The notes beneath the pieces were generated by a model that had not been told where the DNA came from, ran no database searches, and saw nothing but the letters and a program-made list of their open reading frames with translations. A stretch of 64,000 nucleotides of DNA from Parelaphostrongylus tenuis (Eukaryota; Nematoda; Chromadorea; Rhabditida; Metastrongylidae): NCBI GenBank assembly GCA_019055375.1, contig JAHQIW010000367.1:62001-126000 (forward strand). Direction: 5' to 3'. This document shows positions 24,181 to 36,020 of the stretch, piece by piece. A program made the position numbers and the translations under genes. Position 1 is the first letter of the stretch; each line of letters begins with the position of its first letter.

Positions 24181-27100
24181 TATGGAAGTCATGTTACCTG
24201 AGACCTGTAAGATCTAGAGTTTAGCTGTTAAAAGATGAGTACGAGCGAGGGTAAGTGCTTCGCTCAAATTCTTTCTTGGATGATACATCCATGGCTCTAT
24301 AGATCGAGCACACAACCACACGATTTGTCTCAGTCTGAGAGAAATCTTCGTTTTCGAATTTGTAGCACGTAGACAAAGGCTCACAATGACTGAGCGCGAA
24401 ATTATGCATAAGGAGAGGTAATAAATAGTTGGGAGGACAGTTATACAAGTGCTGAGAAGACGGTGACAAGCGAGCAGACGAAACCACGACGAGAAGACAC
24501 GAAGTGATCAGAGTGTTCGAAGTCGGCTAAGAAGACACCTAGAGATGGTTGTACCTGCTGTGTTGGATGGAACAATGAAAATTCACTAAACAAGACTCTT
24601 ATGCAAAGGAATAACAAAACGCTGTAATTCAGGAAAAAAACATCATACGAAGTGCTTATCAGATTAGGACATCAAGAGATGTGAGCAAAACTGGAAGTCA
24701 AATTCAATTGTATGTGAATCCTATAAAGACAAATCGCAGCTTATTTCGCTTTCATGCAAATCTAGACTTCCATTCTCACTATTTTTCGATTCTTGCCACT
24801 ATCTTAGATCTGAACGGTATTTTCGACTAATTCACGAAAAAGCCCATTACATATTGATACTGTGATGCGTAACAAAGCATTTGTGGTGGGGTGCATTCTT
24901 TTATTGCTCAAAAAAGATTGACTCATCACAGTATAAAGTTGAATGTAATGTATTCGAGCAGAAGCTAGAATTATTTACACATTACAGTGTCTCTTTCATA
25001 TACAACGTTGACGTTCTTATGCTAAAATTATTTCCAATCAAAATGCCGATTTCTGCAACTACACGACTTGTTCGTTCCATACAATTAAAAGACTTTGATC
25101 GCAAAATGTGAATGGCCTCTGACGTTTCTCTAACATTTCTAAATTGGGCTCATGAGATGAAGGTTTTTCAAGCTCAAAAAGTTAATATTGACATTATTCG
25201 TTGGAAAATCAAGCAAAGTGGGTCGAGATGGTTTTAGTAGATTAGAGTGCCTATATTTTTTGCACAAGCATTCTTATTCGTATAATAAGGAGCATACTCA
25301 ACTTCAGACTCTAAAATCATCCACCTGCTGTCAACAGATACAAGGGCAAGATAACCACCCAAATGACGTTTTTTCAGGAGAAAAGGCATTGAGGAGGGCA
25401 GCGACCTGCTAATGGGACTGTTTTTAAGGGGGGTAAGTGGTTAGCCGGTCTGGTCCTTGACGGAACCATCAAAGAGTGCTTGCTCAACATGCAGAATAGA
25501 AAGAGATTCGCATGTCTCAAAACAATTAGCAATCCATCGAAAGGAGAAAGAGTAACGATCTCGCGCGGGCCATTACGTCGACACAACGAATCAGAAATTC
25601 AACCTTGTCAGTGGAGATGATGAACGTCGAAAACTGCGTCCTCTTAAGACGACACCAGCTGCAGCCATGATTAATTCACTTCAGACACGTCTTTACACAT
25701 TTATAGTCTTACTAAGCCGCAAAGATATACGTAGTAAAGTCATGGAACCTGGTATTTTTGAAACTGACGAAAGGATGTAGGAGCCATAATTAGGCAGGTC
25801 ACAGGTGAAAGGATGCCCACGCACACTAATGAACGGAAACCGGGGACGGTAATTAGGGAAGGCGGATAGCTGTACGAATGGTGGCTTCGATAACTACGGA
25901 GAGGAGATTAGAGACACAGCAGATGCATTTGATAGAGGATGAGTGATGAAGAACACGAACAAAAGACAAGGTCGGAGTGAAGTACCGCACCACAGATGGC
26001 CCGTTCGGCGACGGTTCGACGATTCGTAGACGCAAGAAGTCGTGAATACCAACTGTCCGATTAAATACTCTCCAGAATTCGACCTAACCAACAACCACAC
26101 CTAGGTAGGTAAATAAGATGCGCAACGTCATTTGGATCTTTGAGCTAGTTAGTAAAGATAAAGAACTCCTTTTGAATCAGAATTGTACTTTTTCATTGAA
26201 TATTTCGAATGGCGTTATCTTATTTGATCACTATGGAAAAAAGAAAATATTTCGAGCAAAAGTAAAATAGTTCATTTTCCTAGTCCTTAACCTCGAAATT
26301 CATAAATGCAACAATGGTTACAACTTCTACAAAAAGTAGAGTTCTTTATTGAATAATCTTCAATTACATATCAATTAGCATTATCAATGTGCGCAGACAG
26401 ACTGATAAAATCAAAGACAAAAGAATGCGAAAAGCTACATGAGTGCAAGGGCTACGATGCTGTAGTGAACTCATAAGACAGCGTCGCTCACTGCAGTCGG
26501 CTGAAATCTCGTTGCCACTATTTCAGACATCGTTCAACTCTGCTACACTTTCATCAAGTTTTATTAAATGTTAATTGATATAAATAGTACAGGATAGCTC
26601 ACAGGACTTGTACTTCAAGGATTTGGCAATGCAGAAGTTCTTTTCAATGACGTTCCATTATGATTGAAATGTAAGCAGCAAGAAAACAACGATCGTATCA
26701 AAGTTCCTTGAGTGTTTTTGGATATCTGGAAGAAATCTGATAGCGCACAACGACGAAGTGACGCCAGTGTTATCTTTATGTGTTTGACATCATGAGCAAA
26801 TGCATAACTAGTAATTACGAGGCGTGAAGACCTTGACCGATCTCACAGGACTCCCACTATGACTTCTAAGGTCACTTAGCACCCAACGTGCAACCCCAGC
26901 AACTCCATCCGAGTGGTTTCTATGATGGACAACGCATGGATTAAGAAACAGTCGAACTTTCTTCCTTTCATACTTATGACATTTCTGAATACAGTACTCC
27001 TTTTGACACTGAAGTGATTGCAATCCTTGTGAAATACCAAAAATCGACCCGTATTATTCATCGTTTCGATCATCACATTCTGTTATTTGTCTGGCCCACC

Positions 27101-27500
27101 AACTACTATTAAGGGCTCTTTAGATAATATTGAGAGCATTTACTACTCATGTGGATATTTATCGCACGAAAATATGTCCACTAGCATTTAGTGCTCTAGA
27201 ACACCTGCATTTTCTGCTGTGATCGATCCCATTACTCTCCATTTCTGTGCTCCGTCATTGACAGAAAATTGTCAATGCATGTGATTTCTTGTTGTACCTG
27301 GCAATGACATTAGAAACTGCTCTTTACTTGGTCAAGCAAAGTGATTCGTTGGTTTCCACACCATTAAAAAAAGTAAGGAAATCACAGACGGTGGCTAGAG
27401 TAGAATTCGAAATCAAGAACTTGAAAATCAAAACGTCATGGTCACCATAGTCCAACCTGCAGTCATATAAATGCTGAGCTCACCTTTCTATAACTGTATT
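24181..27500. other. No supported gene
   Basis: AT-rich sequence with only short shadow ORFs on both strands. I see no domain, repeat pair or RNA gene. Confidence 0.35.
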
Positions 27501-27505
27501 GTGGG

Positions 27506-27814
27506 TCATAACACTTCTTTCATTGGATTCCTTTTCTTGAGATCGCCGTCAAACATGATAGCCGGGCTCGGATATGCATTCGGTATTGACTTGAGGATTT
27601 GCGAACTTCTCTCCTTGTTAACAGGCTGCTTCCACAAAACCCAAGATAGCCGAGCTTGCTCAAAAATTCTTACCACATCTGTCAATATACCTAGAATGAA
27701 AAAGGAACGTTGGTCTGCACGGTAGTGTGAGATATGTGAGATAGTGGTTGGTGTGACTGCAGCGAATCCTCCGATTAATGAGATAACCGAAGATTCATCA
27801 GACCGATAGGCCAT
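27506..27814 (-). other. Unassigned coding-like ORF, about 102 codons
   Basis: Open from 27814 to 27506 with a balanced composition: VTPTTISHISHYRADQRSFF, then a good internal donor (GTG/GTAAGA), then NKERSSQILKSIPNAYPSP. It may be an exon, or an exon running on into its intron. No family recognised and no partner exons found. Confidence 0.25.
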
Positions 27815-28756
27815 TTATGACTGGATGCTTTTGTAACTTTCATTGAGTATCAAATTTGGAAGTTGTTAGTTTAAAATTAGTTATTAACCCTTGTTCTTTC
27901 TCCCCTCTACTCCTCCTCCTCCTCTAAAAAAATATCGAAAAATCTTCCCCCCGCACACAATGCCGCTTCTTAGTTTTAGAAGAGTAATATTAATCAAACA
28001 ACTGCAAAGATTAATATTATTCAAGCAACTATAATGCGCAACTAAGCTTACAAGGTTTTGAGAATGCTTTTGCTGAAGGCGCTATCCAAAGAACGGCTTA
28101 TTAAGTATAATACTTCAAAGTTCAATAGTGCAAATGCTTTTCCTGTTGAGTTTTCAGTGGAATCTCAGTGAAAAATGTATCTGCCAATCAATATTCGTCA
28201 GCGTAAGATAATAAAAAATTTTTCTCTAATGAGGAATGCAATTCTCTAAACGTTCGAGAAGTAATGCATATCCAGTCTTTTTCTCATAATCAGAGTATCG
28301 CACCGTATCCTTTCCTCTTCCACATCATTTGATGTAAGGTATCAAATAACAGTGGAACAGAAGGATTACAATGTGGATTAACACCTTTGAGGGCAGCCAG
28401 CTCGAATTACAGTACTATTACACAGGGAAGAAGACACAGACCAAATGGCAAAAATGAAAGTACATTGATGTTGATTGGGATGGCATATGGTTTGTGGCTC
28501 TATACAAATTTATGTTTTCTCACATCGATATTCTCAAAATAAAAAATGTTTTGATGTCTTAAGAATCGCTAAAGATAACGAGCTTCAATTAGAAGTTTAG
28601 AGAGGAGCTTCCTCTACCAGCGAATAGCATTTCTAAGGGCACAACAACAAGTGCATCAATAAAATAAATCGTCAAAAAATCGAAAGATTATTAGCATGAG
28701 ACTTCACATTTGAAGCACTCGATGCAGAAAAGCAATGTCACAACTATAAAAAATAG

Positions 28757-29132
28757 AATCTGATTAGGATATGAGATGTTTTGAGCCATTAGTCTAGTGC
28801 TATATAGGCGCCTATTTCGTCTTATTGGGACTTATCAGTAGCACCCTTCCTCGGTTCAGCCGATCTCTCAGGATAAATAATCCTCTATAAAGTAATTAAC
28901 ACCAAGTAAAAAAATCACCCCTTGTCGGATGATGGTATTACCTGACACTGTGGTGACCGCTAGTCAAGCTTGAGGCTTTTTACTCGTTTTGATTCCTCTA
29001 TAGAGGATTATTTAGCCTCAGGGGATCAACTGAGCCGAGGGAAGGTGCTACTGATGAGCCCAATAAGACGAAATAGGTGCCTGCACAGCACTAAACCTAA
29101 CGGCTCAAAACATGTCATATCCTTAACAGATT
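28757..29132. mobile_element. Fold-back element (long imperfect inverted repeat)
   Basis: Left arm 28757-28911 and right arm 28978-29132 are reverse complements at roughly 80 percent by eye. Shared landmarks are GGATATGA, TTTTGAGCC, CCTATTTCGTCTTATTGGG, GGTGCTACTGAT and GAGGATTATTTA. The loop is about 66 bases. It has no ORF of its own; this is MITE or snapback architecture. Target-site duplications were not clear. Confidence 0.75.
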
Positions 29133-30539
29133 ACATCGTTTTAAGCGGTCTAAAAAAAACTATCGATAGTAGGGGTATAAAAGATAGCTCTGAACATACT
29201 ACTCCCAAAACATTCGGCTATGACTTTATCAGACAATTCCTATTTTACTGAAAAGAAAAACACGAGATTGTCAACAGAACTCCCATTCACTGCAATACAG
29301 ATAGGCTTTTCGATGGTTTTGTCGGTATGAATTCGTCCATTATAGGGCGTAATGATAGTTTCCGATCCGTCTTTTCTCGAACCTCAGCATCATTAACCAA
29401 TAATATAATATGTGATAATTGAACTCACTCTACAAAGTAGAAAAAACTTCGGTCGTTGCATTAGCTCCGTCAATAAATGAAATTATAGCTTCATCATTTT
29501 TCTAATAATTTAACCCATATTTTCACATAGAACCTTCACATTTGAACAAATAGCAATACGCGCTAAAGATTAGCCAATGATTTTCAATATCTCTGGAAGA
29601 ATTTCGTGAGAATCTGCAAGGCTAATGTATAAATGGGGTGAAAAAGAATCATGACAGAGCCGGCATGAAATTTAACGAGCCGATGTAGATGCTGATACCC
29701 CTGGTCGTCGTTTGGAAGACACTCGGCCCAATTACGGAGCATGACCTCGTCATTTTGAATAAAACATCGGCTGTTGGCAGTATGAAGAGATCGAACGCGG
29801 GAAAAACACCACGCGTTTACCACTGTTAATGTTGGGGTGTTATGTGGTATGCTATTACAGAGCTGAAATAGTCTTGTCCTCCATCGAATTGCCATTTTCA
29901 ACAGACGTAATGTTCGTGGCCAACAACGAAAGCAGTCGGCGGAAAAGAACCATTAATGATAAGTGGAGAATCCAAAGTCGTTGTCTTTCATTCAACATTG
30001 GATATAAAAACTCAATAGGCCAACTTTCAATGAATTTCAGCATGAATATTGAAAAATATCTTACAAAGTGTTACTTGTTCTAACTAAAACTTGCGCGAGA
30101 TTGGTATTTTTCTTCAAAATTCGGTGACTGACGTTTAGAGGACTTCTTCCCCCTCAGAGTCTAGACGACGTAATATACCAAACCATATCGAAGATTTCTA
30201 TATCAAGTGAGTTCTGATGAAAGATTCAATTCAAATATCTACCTAATACATGGGACTTATCGTTCCTTCCCTCCATAAACTAAGCCTTGCATTCCCCACG
30301 TTAATCGAGTAGTGAATAATAGACTCATTTTCACGCTCCATGCTCCAGTTGTTTGTTAGACAATATAAATACAAAAACTCATGGATTGTAAGGAAGCGTT
30401 GGCCAAGTTCGTGGCCAGCGAACAATCAAACGTTTAGGAACCTTTCGATAACGTAAGTTTTGACGGTTTCAACGCTGCACTTATTTTTTGAAATGACCAT
30501 TTTAGCTTAGTATAACATAGAAAATAAGATTGAGTTCTA

Positions 30540-30960
30540 CATACACCATCCATTGCTTGTCGGTAGGGTGTGTATTAACTGTGGATCGACAGTGCGATTG
30601 ATAAACTGTGTAAGCGCGACTTACACGTGTAGTAGGATCTTTGTTATTGAATTTAGGATTTTTCTCCGCTCTGAAAAAAACTACCACATAAAACGTATGA
30701 CCCTGATACTCGAAGATTTTCTCTACACATTCATTTGCTTTTCGTGGCTCCATCGATATATAAGCGTAATAAAAATAAAAACGCGCAGTGCGCGTGAAAC
30801 ACAAGTTTATTGTTAAAACTACAGCGCTAAAAAGCGCTTTTCCAAAAAGCAAGCTCGTACAGCAGTCTAAGAGGCTTAAGCTTCAAAATGATTACTAGAA
30901 TTCTAATGTAGAGTCTTTGCCCATCAGAAGATGGTAAGTTTTCATTCCCTATCCGATAAC
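30540..30960 (-). repeat. Half copy of the 0.9-kb inverted-repeat family
   Basis: On the minus strand it aligns with the left parts of the elements at 45180 and 50170, including a preserved reading frame giving EPRKANECVEKI where the others read EARKAYKCVEEL and ESRKAYQCLEKF. No matching right half was found nearby. Confidence 0.55.
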
Positions 30961-31959
30961 GTAAGAGAAACCAGCGCAGTTTAAAAAGTTTTGTCAGCTT
31001 CTCCTTCTTCAGAACCCGTAAAGGTCAAGTTGATTTGAAATTAATACGGTCTAATATTTCCGCTATCCAGCAAAAAGTAAGCGTAATAAACTGCTTTCGG
31101 TTCGCTAGTTGTCTCAAGTCTTCCGATCATTTATAACAGACAAATCGCTCAGAATGTTCTACGCGATAGGAATGTATTTTGAAATTCACGGTTTGGAATG
31201 AAAAGTATGGTTGATGAGAATACTATGTTAACTTGATCATAACCCGGTTTTTTCTGGCGAACAGTTAGTACATAAGGAAAGTAAGTGTTCATGAGCACCG
31301 TTTTTCTTTGCTCTTTTTAGTGCGATTCATGAGTTTATTACAAAATAAGGCAAAAATTTTCTACCTAGAGACTGCTTTTGGATGCATTGCCCATTAATGA
31401 ATGACTTAAAAAACGACGTCGCTGAAGTGAGGGTCCTTTCAAGGTGTGCTGCTGTTGGTAGTAGTCATTACTTTTTGAGTTACTTTGCAATAGCGGTAAC
31501 CAAAATTAACATTACAGAGAGCAAGAGTAACTACATTGTCTTGTCGAGCAGGGGCCAGACAAAACACTTCTCCTGCATTTAAGCACTTTTTGGGACACTC
31601 AGAAAATAACTCCTTTAGGCGTTACAGATTTCGATGAGTTTCAAGTTTTCCCAGATATCCTAGATTACCTCACTGTTTTTATGATAAGTAGATCCGAAAT
31701 TGTTAATTAAACTTTTCATTGAATACAATAGTAATACGGCGCAATATCAATATAATGCTGACTTTTCATCAGTTCCGCCTTCCTACGAGAATGGAAAGGT
31801 CAAACTGATTCGCAACCAATTTAGTTAAATAGTTTCGTAGCCTTGTCAAAAAGACGTAATAAACATTGTTCTTGAAACGCATAGTAAAGGACTTCTTTTG
31901 AAATACTCACTGTTTGATCATACATTCTTTGTTGATTGAGCCAGTTTAATGAAGCTGTT

Positions 31960-32010
31960 ATAGAACAGAAATATTCGGCAAGCGTTTCGACGCGTCTCGT
32001 CTTCTTCAGA
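31960..32010 (-). repeat. Dispersed hairpin motif copy
   Basis: On the minus strand: CTGAAGAA, stem GACG, loop AGACG, stem CGTC, then GAAACGC. The stem differs from the 7473 copy (GGCG/CGCC), but pairing is kept. Confidence 0.5.
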
Positions 32011-32779
32011 GTCAATTGATCATAGCCGATGCTTCGCAATGATCCGTCTTCGTTGTAGTCTTCGCCATCGTTATCGTTCAAGTCCGATCTTTTTCCAGAA
32101 AGGCAGCTATCAAATGAGAACCTCATCAGACAATGTTCTTTTGGTACAGGACGATTTTTTGATGATAGTGATTGACTAATAAGAATATTGGTTTTTCACT
32201 GGACACTTCATCCTCCAAAAAACGTGGACAATGGCTTGCAAGAGCTTTATGACAAGATTATATTTAACCTTACTAATTAATCACATATTCTTCGCTAGTT
32301 GAGCCAGTTTCACAAAGCCGAAGTTTGAATGTCGGCGTTCACTCACCGTTTGGTTAAGTTCAACTCTACAAGTATTCATCTGGAGACAAGCCGTTCAGAG
32401 TCTTGCACTAATAGAGACAAAAACTATTGGGCCATTAATTAGTGGCGAGGGTGGAAAGCCTGCTTATACTAATCAATTATTACTTGGATGCTGAATAGCA
32501 GAAAAAACACCACGATTATACGTCGTCTATCGCCCATTATCTGGAAAATAAAATTGAAAACCAATATCGAAACTTGACCAAAGATTGGGTAAAAGTGGCA
32601 GGTTCGATTTGTTCGAAACTATAAGTTATCTTTCAGTTGAGAATTACCTTACCATCATGTCCCGTCCCAAACTTACTCATCGAATCTCACAGGCATACAA
32701 TGGTGATCTTGCGTCGAACAGCCTCTTGAAAGTAAAGGTTAGACTCAACATTAGCTGTGTAAAAGGCTCACGGTTAGAT

Positions 32780-33520
32780 TATCGCAGTTTTTAAATCTGA
32801 TACTAGCTCAGTCTCTGAAATACATCCCAGCCAATCTCACGATCACCCAAATATTGCTAGACCGACTAAATAACTCGTCTCCCAATAACTCATATGTGAT
32901 GGAGTCTTTTGACGTATCGCTTTTCATACAAATGTGTCGAATGACTCAGCAATGCAAGCCATCCGCGAGCTCCTCAAGAGGCATGAATGGGCTATAAACA
33001 TGAATGGCTTTTCGATTCGACAGGTCATGGCCCTCTTGAAGCAGTGCTTAGAGTGTTCAATTTTAGATGGTCCGGGAATAATGTCGCACAAACGAGAGGG
33101 TCAGCAATGGAACAAGGAATGGCTCCAACCCTTGCTTTAGCCTTTATATCTGGACTTGAAGCCCCAATAAGCGATTTTCGCCAGTGGTCCACTGTGGTAA
33201 TATAGATATCGTTTTATCACTTGCTATTAGCGAAATGAAGTAGAGGAATTCTTGAGTTCTTGTCTTGGATGTCTGAGTACATGAAATTTCCCCGGAAAGG
33301 ACTGGAAGCAGACTGTCTTCTAATCTTGGACGTTCAAGGCGACCTATCCGAAAGCGCCTGCAACACAAAGTGGCACCAAAAGCGAAATAATAAAAACATA
33401 TTGGTTTGTTACTTTTCTTCTCATCCATCACACACAAAACACGCACTTGCAAAAAACATGTTTCAAACAGTTAGCTCTATTTGCACAAGACGAGAGCACT
33501 AGAAAAAGTTCGTGAATTAG
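32780..33520 (+). pseudogene. Penelope-like element reverse transcriptase, decayed fragment
   Basis: Read across frameshifts, the region follows the order of Penelope-like RT. It has LLDRLNNSSPNNSYVMESFD (motif A approach, SFDV), SNDSAMQAIRELLKRHEWAI, AQTRGSAMEQGMAPTLALAF (normally RGLAMGQ-APTLA, motif B), a decayed DD-box area, and NTKWHQK, NNKNILVCYFSSHPSHTKHA near the RT C-terminus. Several stops and at least two frame changes make it inactive. The GIY-YIG endonuclease and terminal repeats were not seen; the fragment fades out near 33520. Confidence 0.75.
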
Positions 33521-33852
33521 GAGAAAAAGATAGTTATTTTCAAAAAATCATGAAAAGGGGGAAGTTTCTTAGTAGTTAAGGGAAAAAGAGATAGCGTTGG
33601 AGGATAAGTCCACTAAAAATATAATCCCTTTCATTCTACGCTTTATTTCCAACGAAGTATGAATGACTATCAAACGCTGCTCAGGAAAAGAAAACTACAA
33701 TGCGGTAGCAGTGATGATGGAATACACCCAAACACTCTAAAAGCTCCAACTAGTTTCGTAACTAATTGTATGATTGTCTGTGCGGAACGAGGAACTGTAT
33801 GATTTGTCATGGCGGTAGATACGACGAATACATAAGATCTGGTACGGCATAC

Positions 33853-33940
33853 CTGATCTCTCATAAGGCGTACTGGGACAAATACATTGGCAAAATGAGT
33901 AGACCACTCTGTATCGTCTGTAAGAACATATAGCTGCAAA
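33853..33940 (-). other. Candidate exon, unassigned (possibly glycosyltransferase-like)
   Basis: Minus strand reads LQLYVLTDDTEWSTHFANVF and then VPVRLMRDQ, ending in CAG at a GTATGC donor. A YVLTDDxxW pattern followed by a hydrophobic strand is reminiscent of nematode fucosyltransferase-like (GT11) enzymes, but this is an impression only. Neighbouring exons were not found. It could also be a remnant. Confidence 0.22.
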
Positions 33941-34794
33941 TCTCGTAAAACTCGAAGCCATTTAAAACACTACACCTGGAACGTTTGAGGAAGAAAAACA
34001 TAATGAATAAATTTATGATGTAAAGTGGCTGCCGTCGCGCGGGAATCCAAAACATCTTCGAAAAATCTCTTAGAGCCTTTCGAATAAGTGGGAAAATTCA
34101 GAGGTGAAGCTCAGGGAGTGCCCCGTATTCACGCGTGACCTCGCACGTTACCTCAGGCTTACGCATTTTCGTAACATGGAGGAATCTGTATGCTCGAATA
34201 AGTATTTGAAATGCTAAGATACAACTAAACGGCGCGAATATCAGAAGAAGTCCTCAATGCAGCACAAAAATTGCTTGTTATATCTTTCTGCCCGAATTAT
34301 GAAATTAGTTGAATGATGAGATTGTAAATCAAATTGATCTCTCAAGTTTCTGAAGAGGCGGAACTTGCGATATGTCTGCCACTCTATCATTATCACTTCC
34401 AGTAAATACCATTATTAACAACGTTGCAATGGAAAATACTTAATTGAACTGGTTAACGAATTATCGGTCTTGAAAATTGCTATCAGGTCTATCTGAAAAA
34501 ACTTTCGTTGTTTCATGATGATCAACACGGCTTCCGTTGGCGCAACCATGAAATGACCTACTAGAGCTTCCCTAGGTCTTATTGAGAAATGTAATTGCCC
34601 TTTCAACTACATACGAGAGCAAATCGAAATTTTGTAGCAGCAATCAAACTCAAGAGCAAGTACAAAAAATTCGTGGAGTACAATGAGCCAAAGTAAAGAA
34701 GCGCATACAACAGCATAGTTTGAGGTTCCAGATTTTAAAAATCAAGTAGATTACACTGTCCTTGTATAGTATAGAGAGTGATACCAAAGCAGGA

Positions 34795-34870
34795 GCCCCG
34801 ATAGCGCAGTAGTTAGCACGCGCTTCCGGAATGGGTGAAACTTGAACTAAACTTGCATACGAGGTTCACA
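34795..34870 (+). repeat. tRNA-like SINE fragment
   Basis: GATAGCGCAGTAGTTAGCAC is an A-box-like start followed by CGCGCTTCCGGAATGGGTGA, similar to the S1 core at 48715. The box B half is degraded. Confidence 0.4.
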
Positions 34871-35063
34871 ACATTGTGAATGGCACAAAATAATTGTGCA
34901 GTATCTGAATTTTTGGATAAGAAAAAGGAAACAACGAGAAAACTACCCCCACCTTCGGAGCTTGTGGTGATTGTGAAAGTATACCAGCCTTTCGTTACTG
35001 ATCTATAACAATACAGAGGCTACTGATGAACGCCGACTTGAAAGCGTTTTACAGATATATAGA

Positions 35064-35113
<50 letters not shown>

Positions 35114-35130
35114 GAATAGATAGATAGATT
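35064..35130. repeat. (GATA)n microsatellite
   Basis: About 16 GATA units with one GATGAATA interruption. Simple repeat. Confidence 0.97.
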
Positions 35131-35514
35131 CATAGAACCAGATGGACTAGTGATTGTTCCTATTGATGTAGAAGAAAAACATAATCGCAGATAAATGTAA
35201 CTCATTACAAAGCTGAATGCTGTGTTTAAAAGCTATACAACTTGGAAGATTTACTCATTCATTCATTATAGAAGTTAATTAAAACTCAAGCGTGTTGAAC
35301 AATTTGCCGTCAACGCCAGGATATAGAAACTTTCCTTTCGTTCGTACTTCCTATACTATCAAACTTCAAATATTATTTAGCCTCGTCAGAAAGTACGGGT
35401 ACTATACTATTATTGTTGCTAATATTTGTGCAGGTTGTGCAGTGGTGATGCTGTTCAATTCTGGGTCAACCAATCCCATATTCCTCCACAATCTAAGAAA
35501 ATTTAGTGTCAAAC

Positions 35515-35923
35515 ATGTCTGGAAATTTCTTCAAACTACAAAGACTTCTGACTGCCAGCGCTGAAGACCTGGAACACCATAGCAAAGCAGTTTCACAGTT
35601 CTTAAATCGGTCAACTCGCCTGGCATTGAACGGCATTCATGAAGAAGAAGAAAAAACCTGAAGCAGTAGTTAAATCTACAGCCAAATCTAACATCCCTGA
35701 TGGGCCTGGAGAGATGATGTTTGCCAAGAAGCAAACCAAATACAAAAGGCTTTGGAGATCTTTGAGGCACTGGGCATATCATATAAAAAACATTTTCGCT
35801 GGCATTACCAATACTTCTAATGGAATAGTCATTACTTCGGTAATTACCGTGATAACTGCTCTATTCTTGAGCTGTGTTTGTACTCCTTACTATTACTACT
35901 GTTATTATCTCTGTTTTGGTTGA
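35515..35923 (+). pseudogene. Small unassigned coding region with a frame change at a poly-A run
   Basis: ATG at 35515 in good context (AAACATG) opens a frame reading MSGNFFKLQRLLTASAEDLE and later SQFLNRSTRLALNGIHEEEE, stopping at 35659. From 35639 a second frame continues with KPEAVVKSTAKSNIPDGPGE and KKQTKYKRLWRSLRHWAYHI up to a low-complexity tail and stop at 35921. Removing one A from the GAAAAAAC run at about 35650 would join them, so this may be a pseudogene, an assembly error or unrelated overlapping frames. I do not recognise the protein. The lysine- and glutamate-rich junction can look coding by chance. Confidence 0.3.
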
Positions 35924-35933
35924 AAAAAGGCGA

Positions 35934-36020
35934 TGGCTAGCCGAGTGGAACCATGTTCATTCGCACTGGTGGAGAAAATCGGCGATGCGGGAGGTGTGTA
36001 AACAAAATCCTACGGTGGCT
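35934..36020 (+). repeat. tRNA-Leu/Ser-like SINE or tRNA relic
   Basis: GATGGCTAGCCGAGTGGAAC resembles the A box and D arm of a leucine or serine tRNA (GGCCGAGTGG). No good acceptor pairing or box B follows, so I treat it as a derived repeat. Confidence 0.35.

Noticed and set aside
35641..35660. Programmed ribosomal frameshift site
   Set aside because: The heptamer is not in the required register and the shift needed is +1; homopolymer error or pseudogene is simpler.
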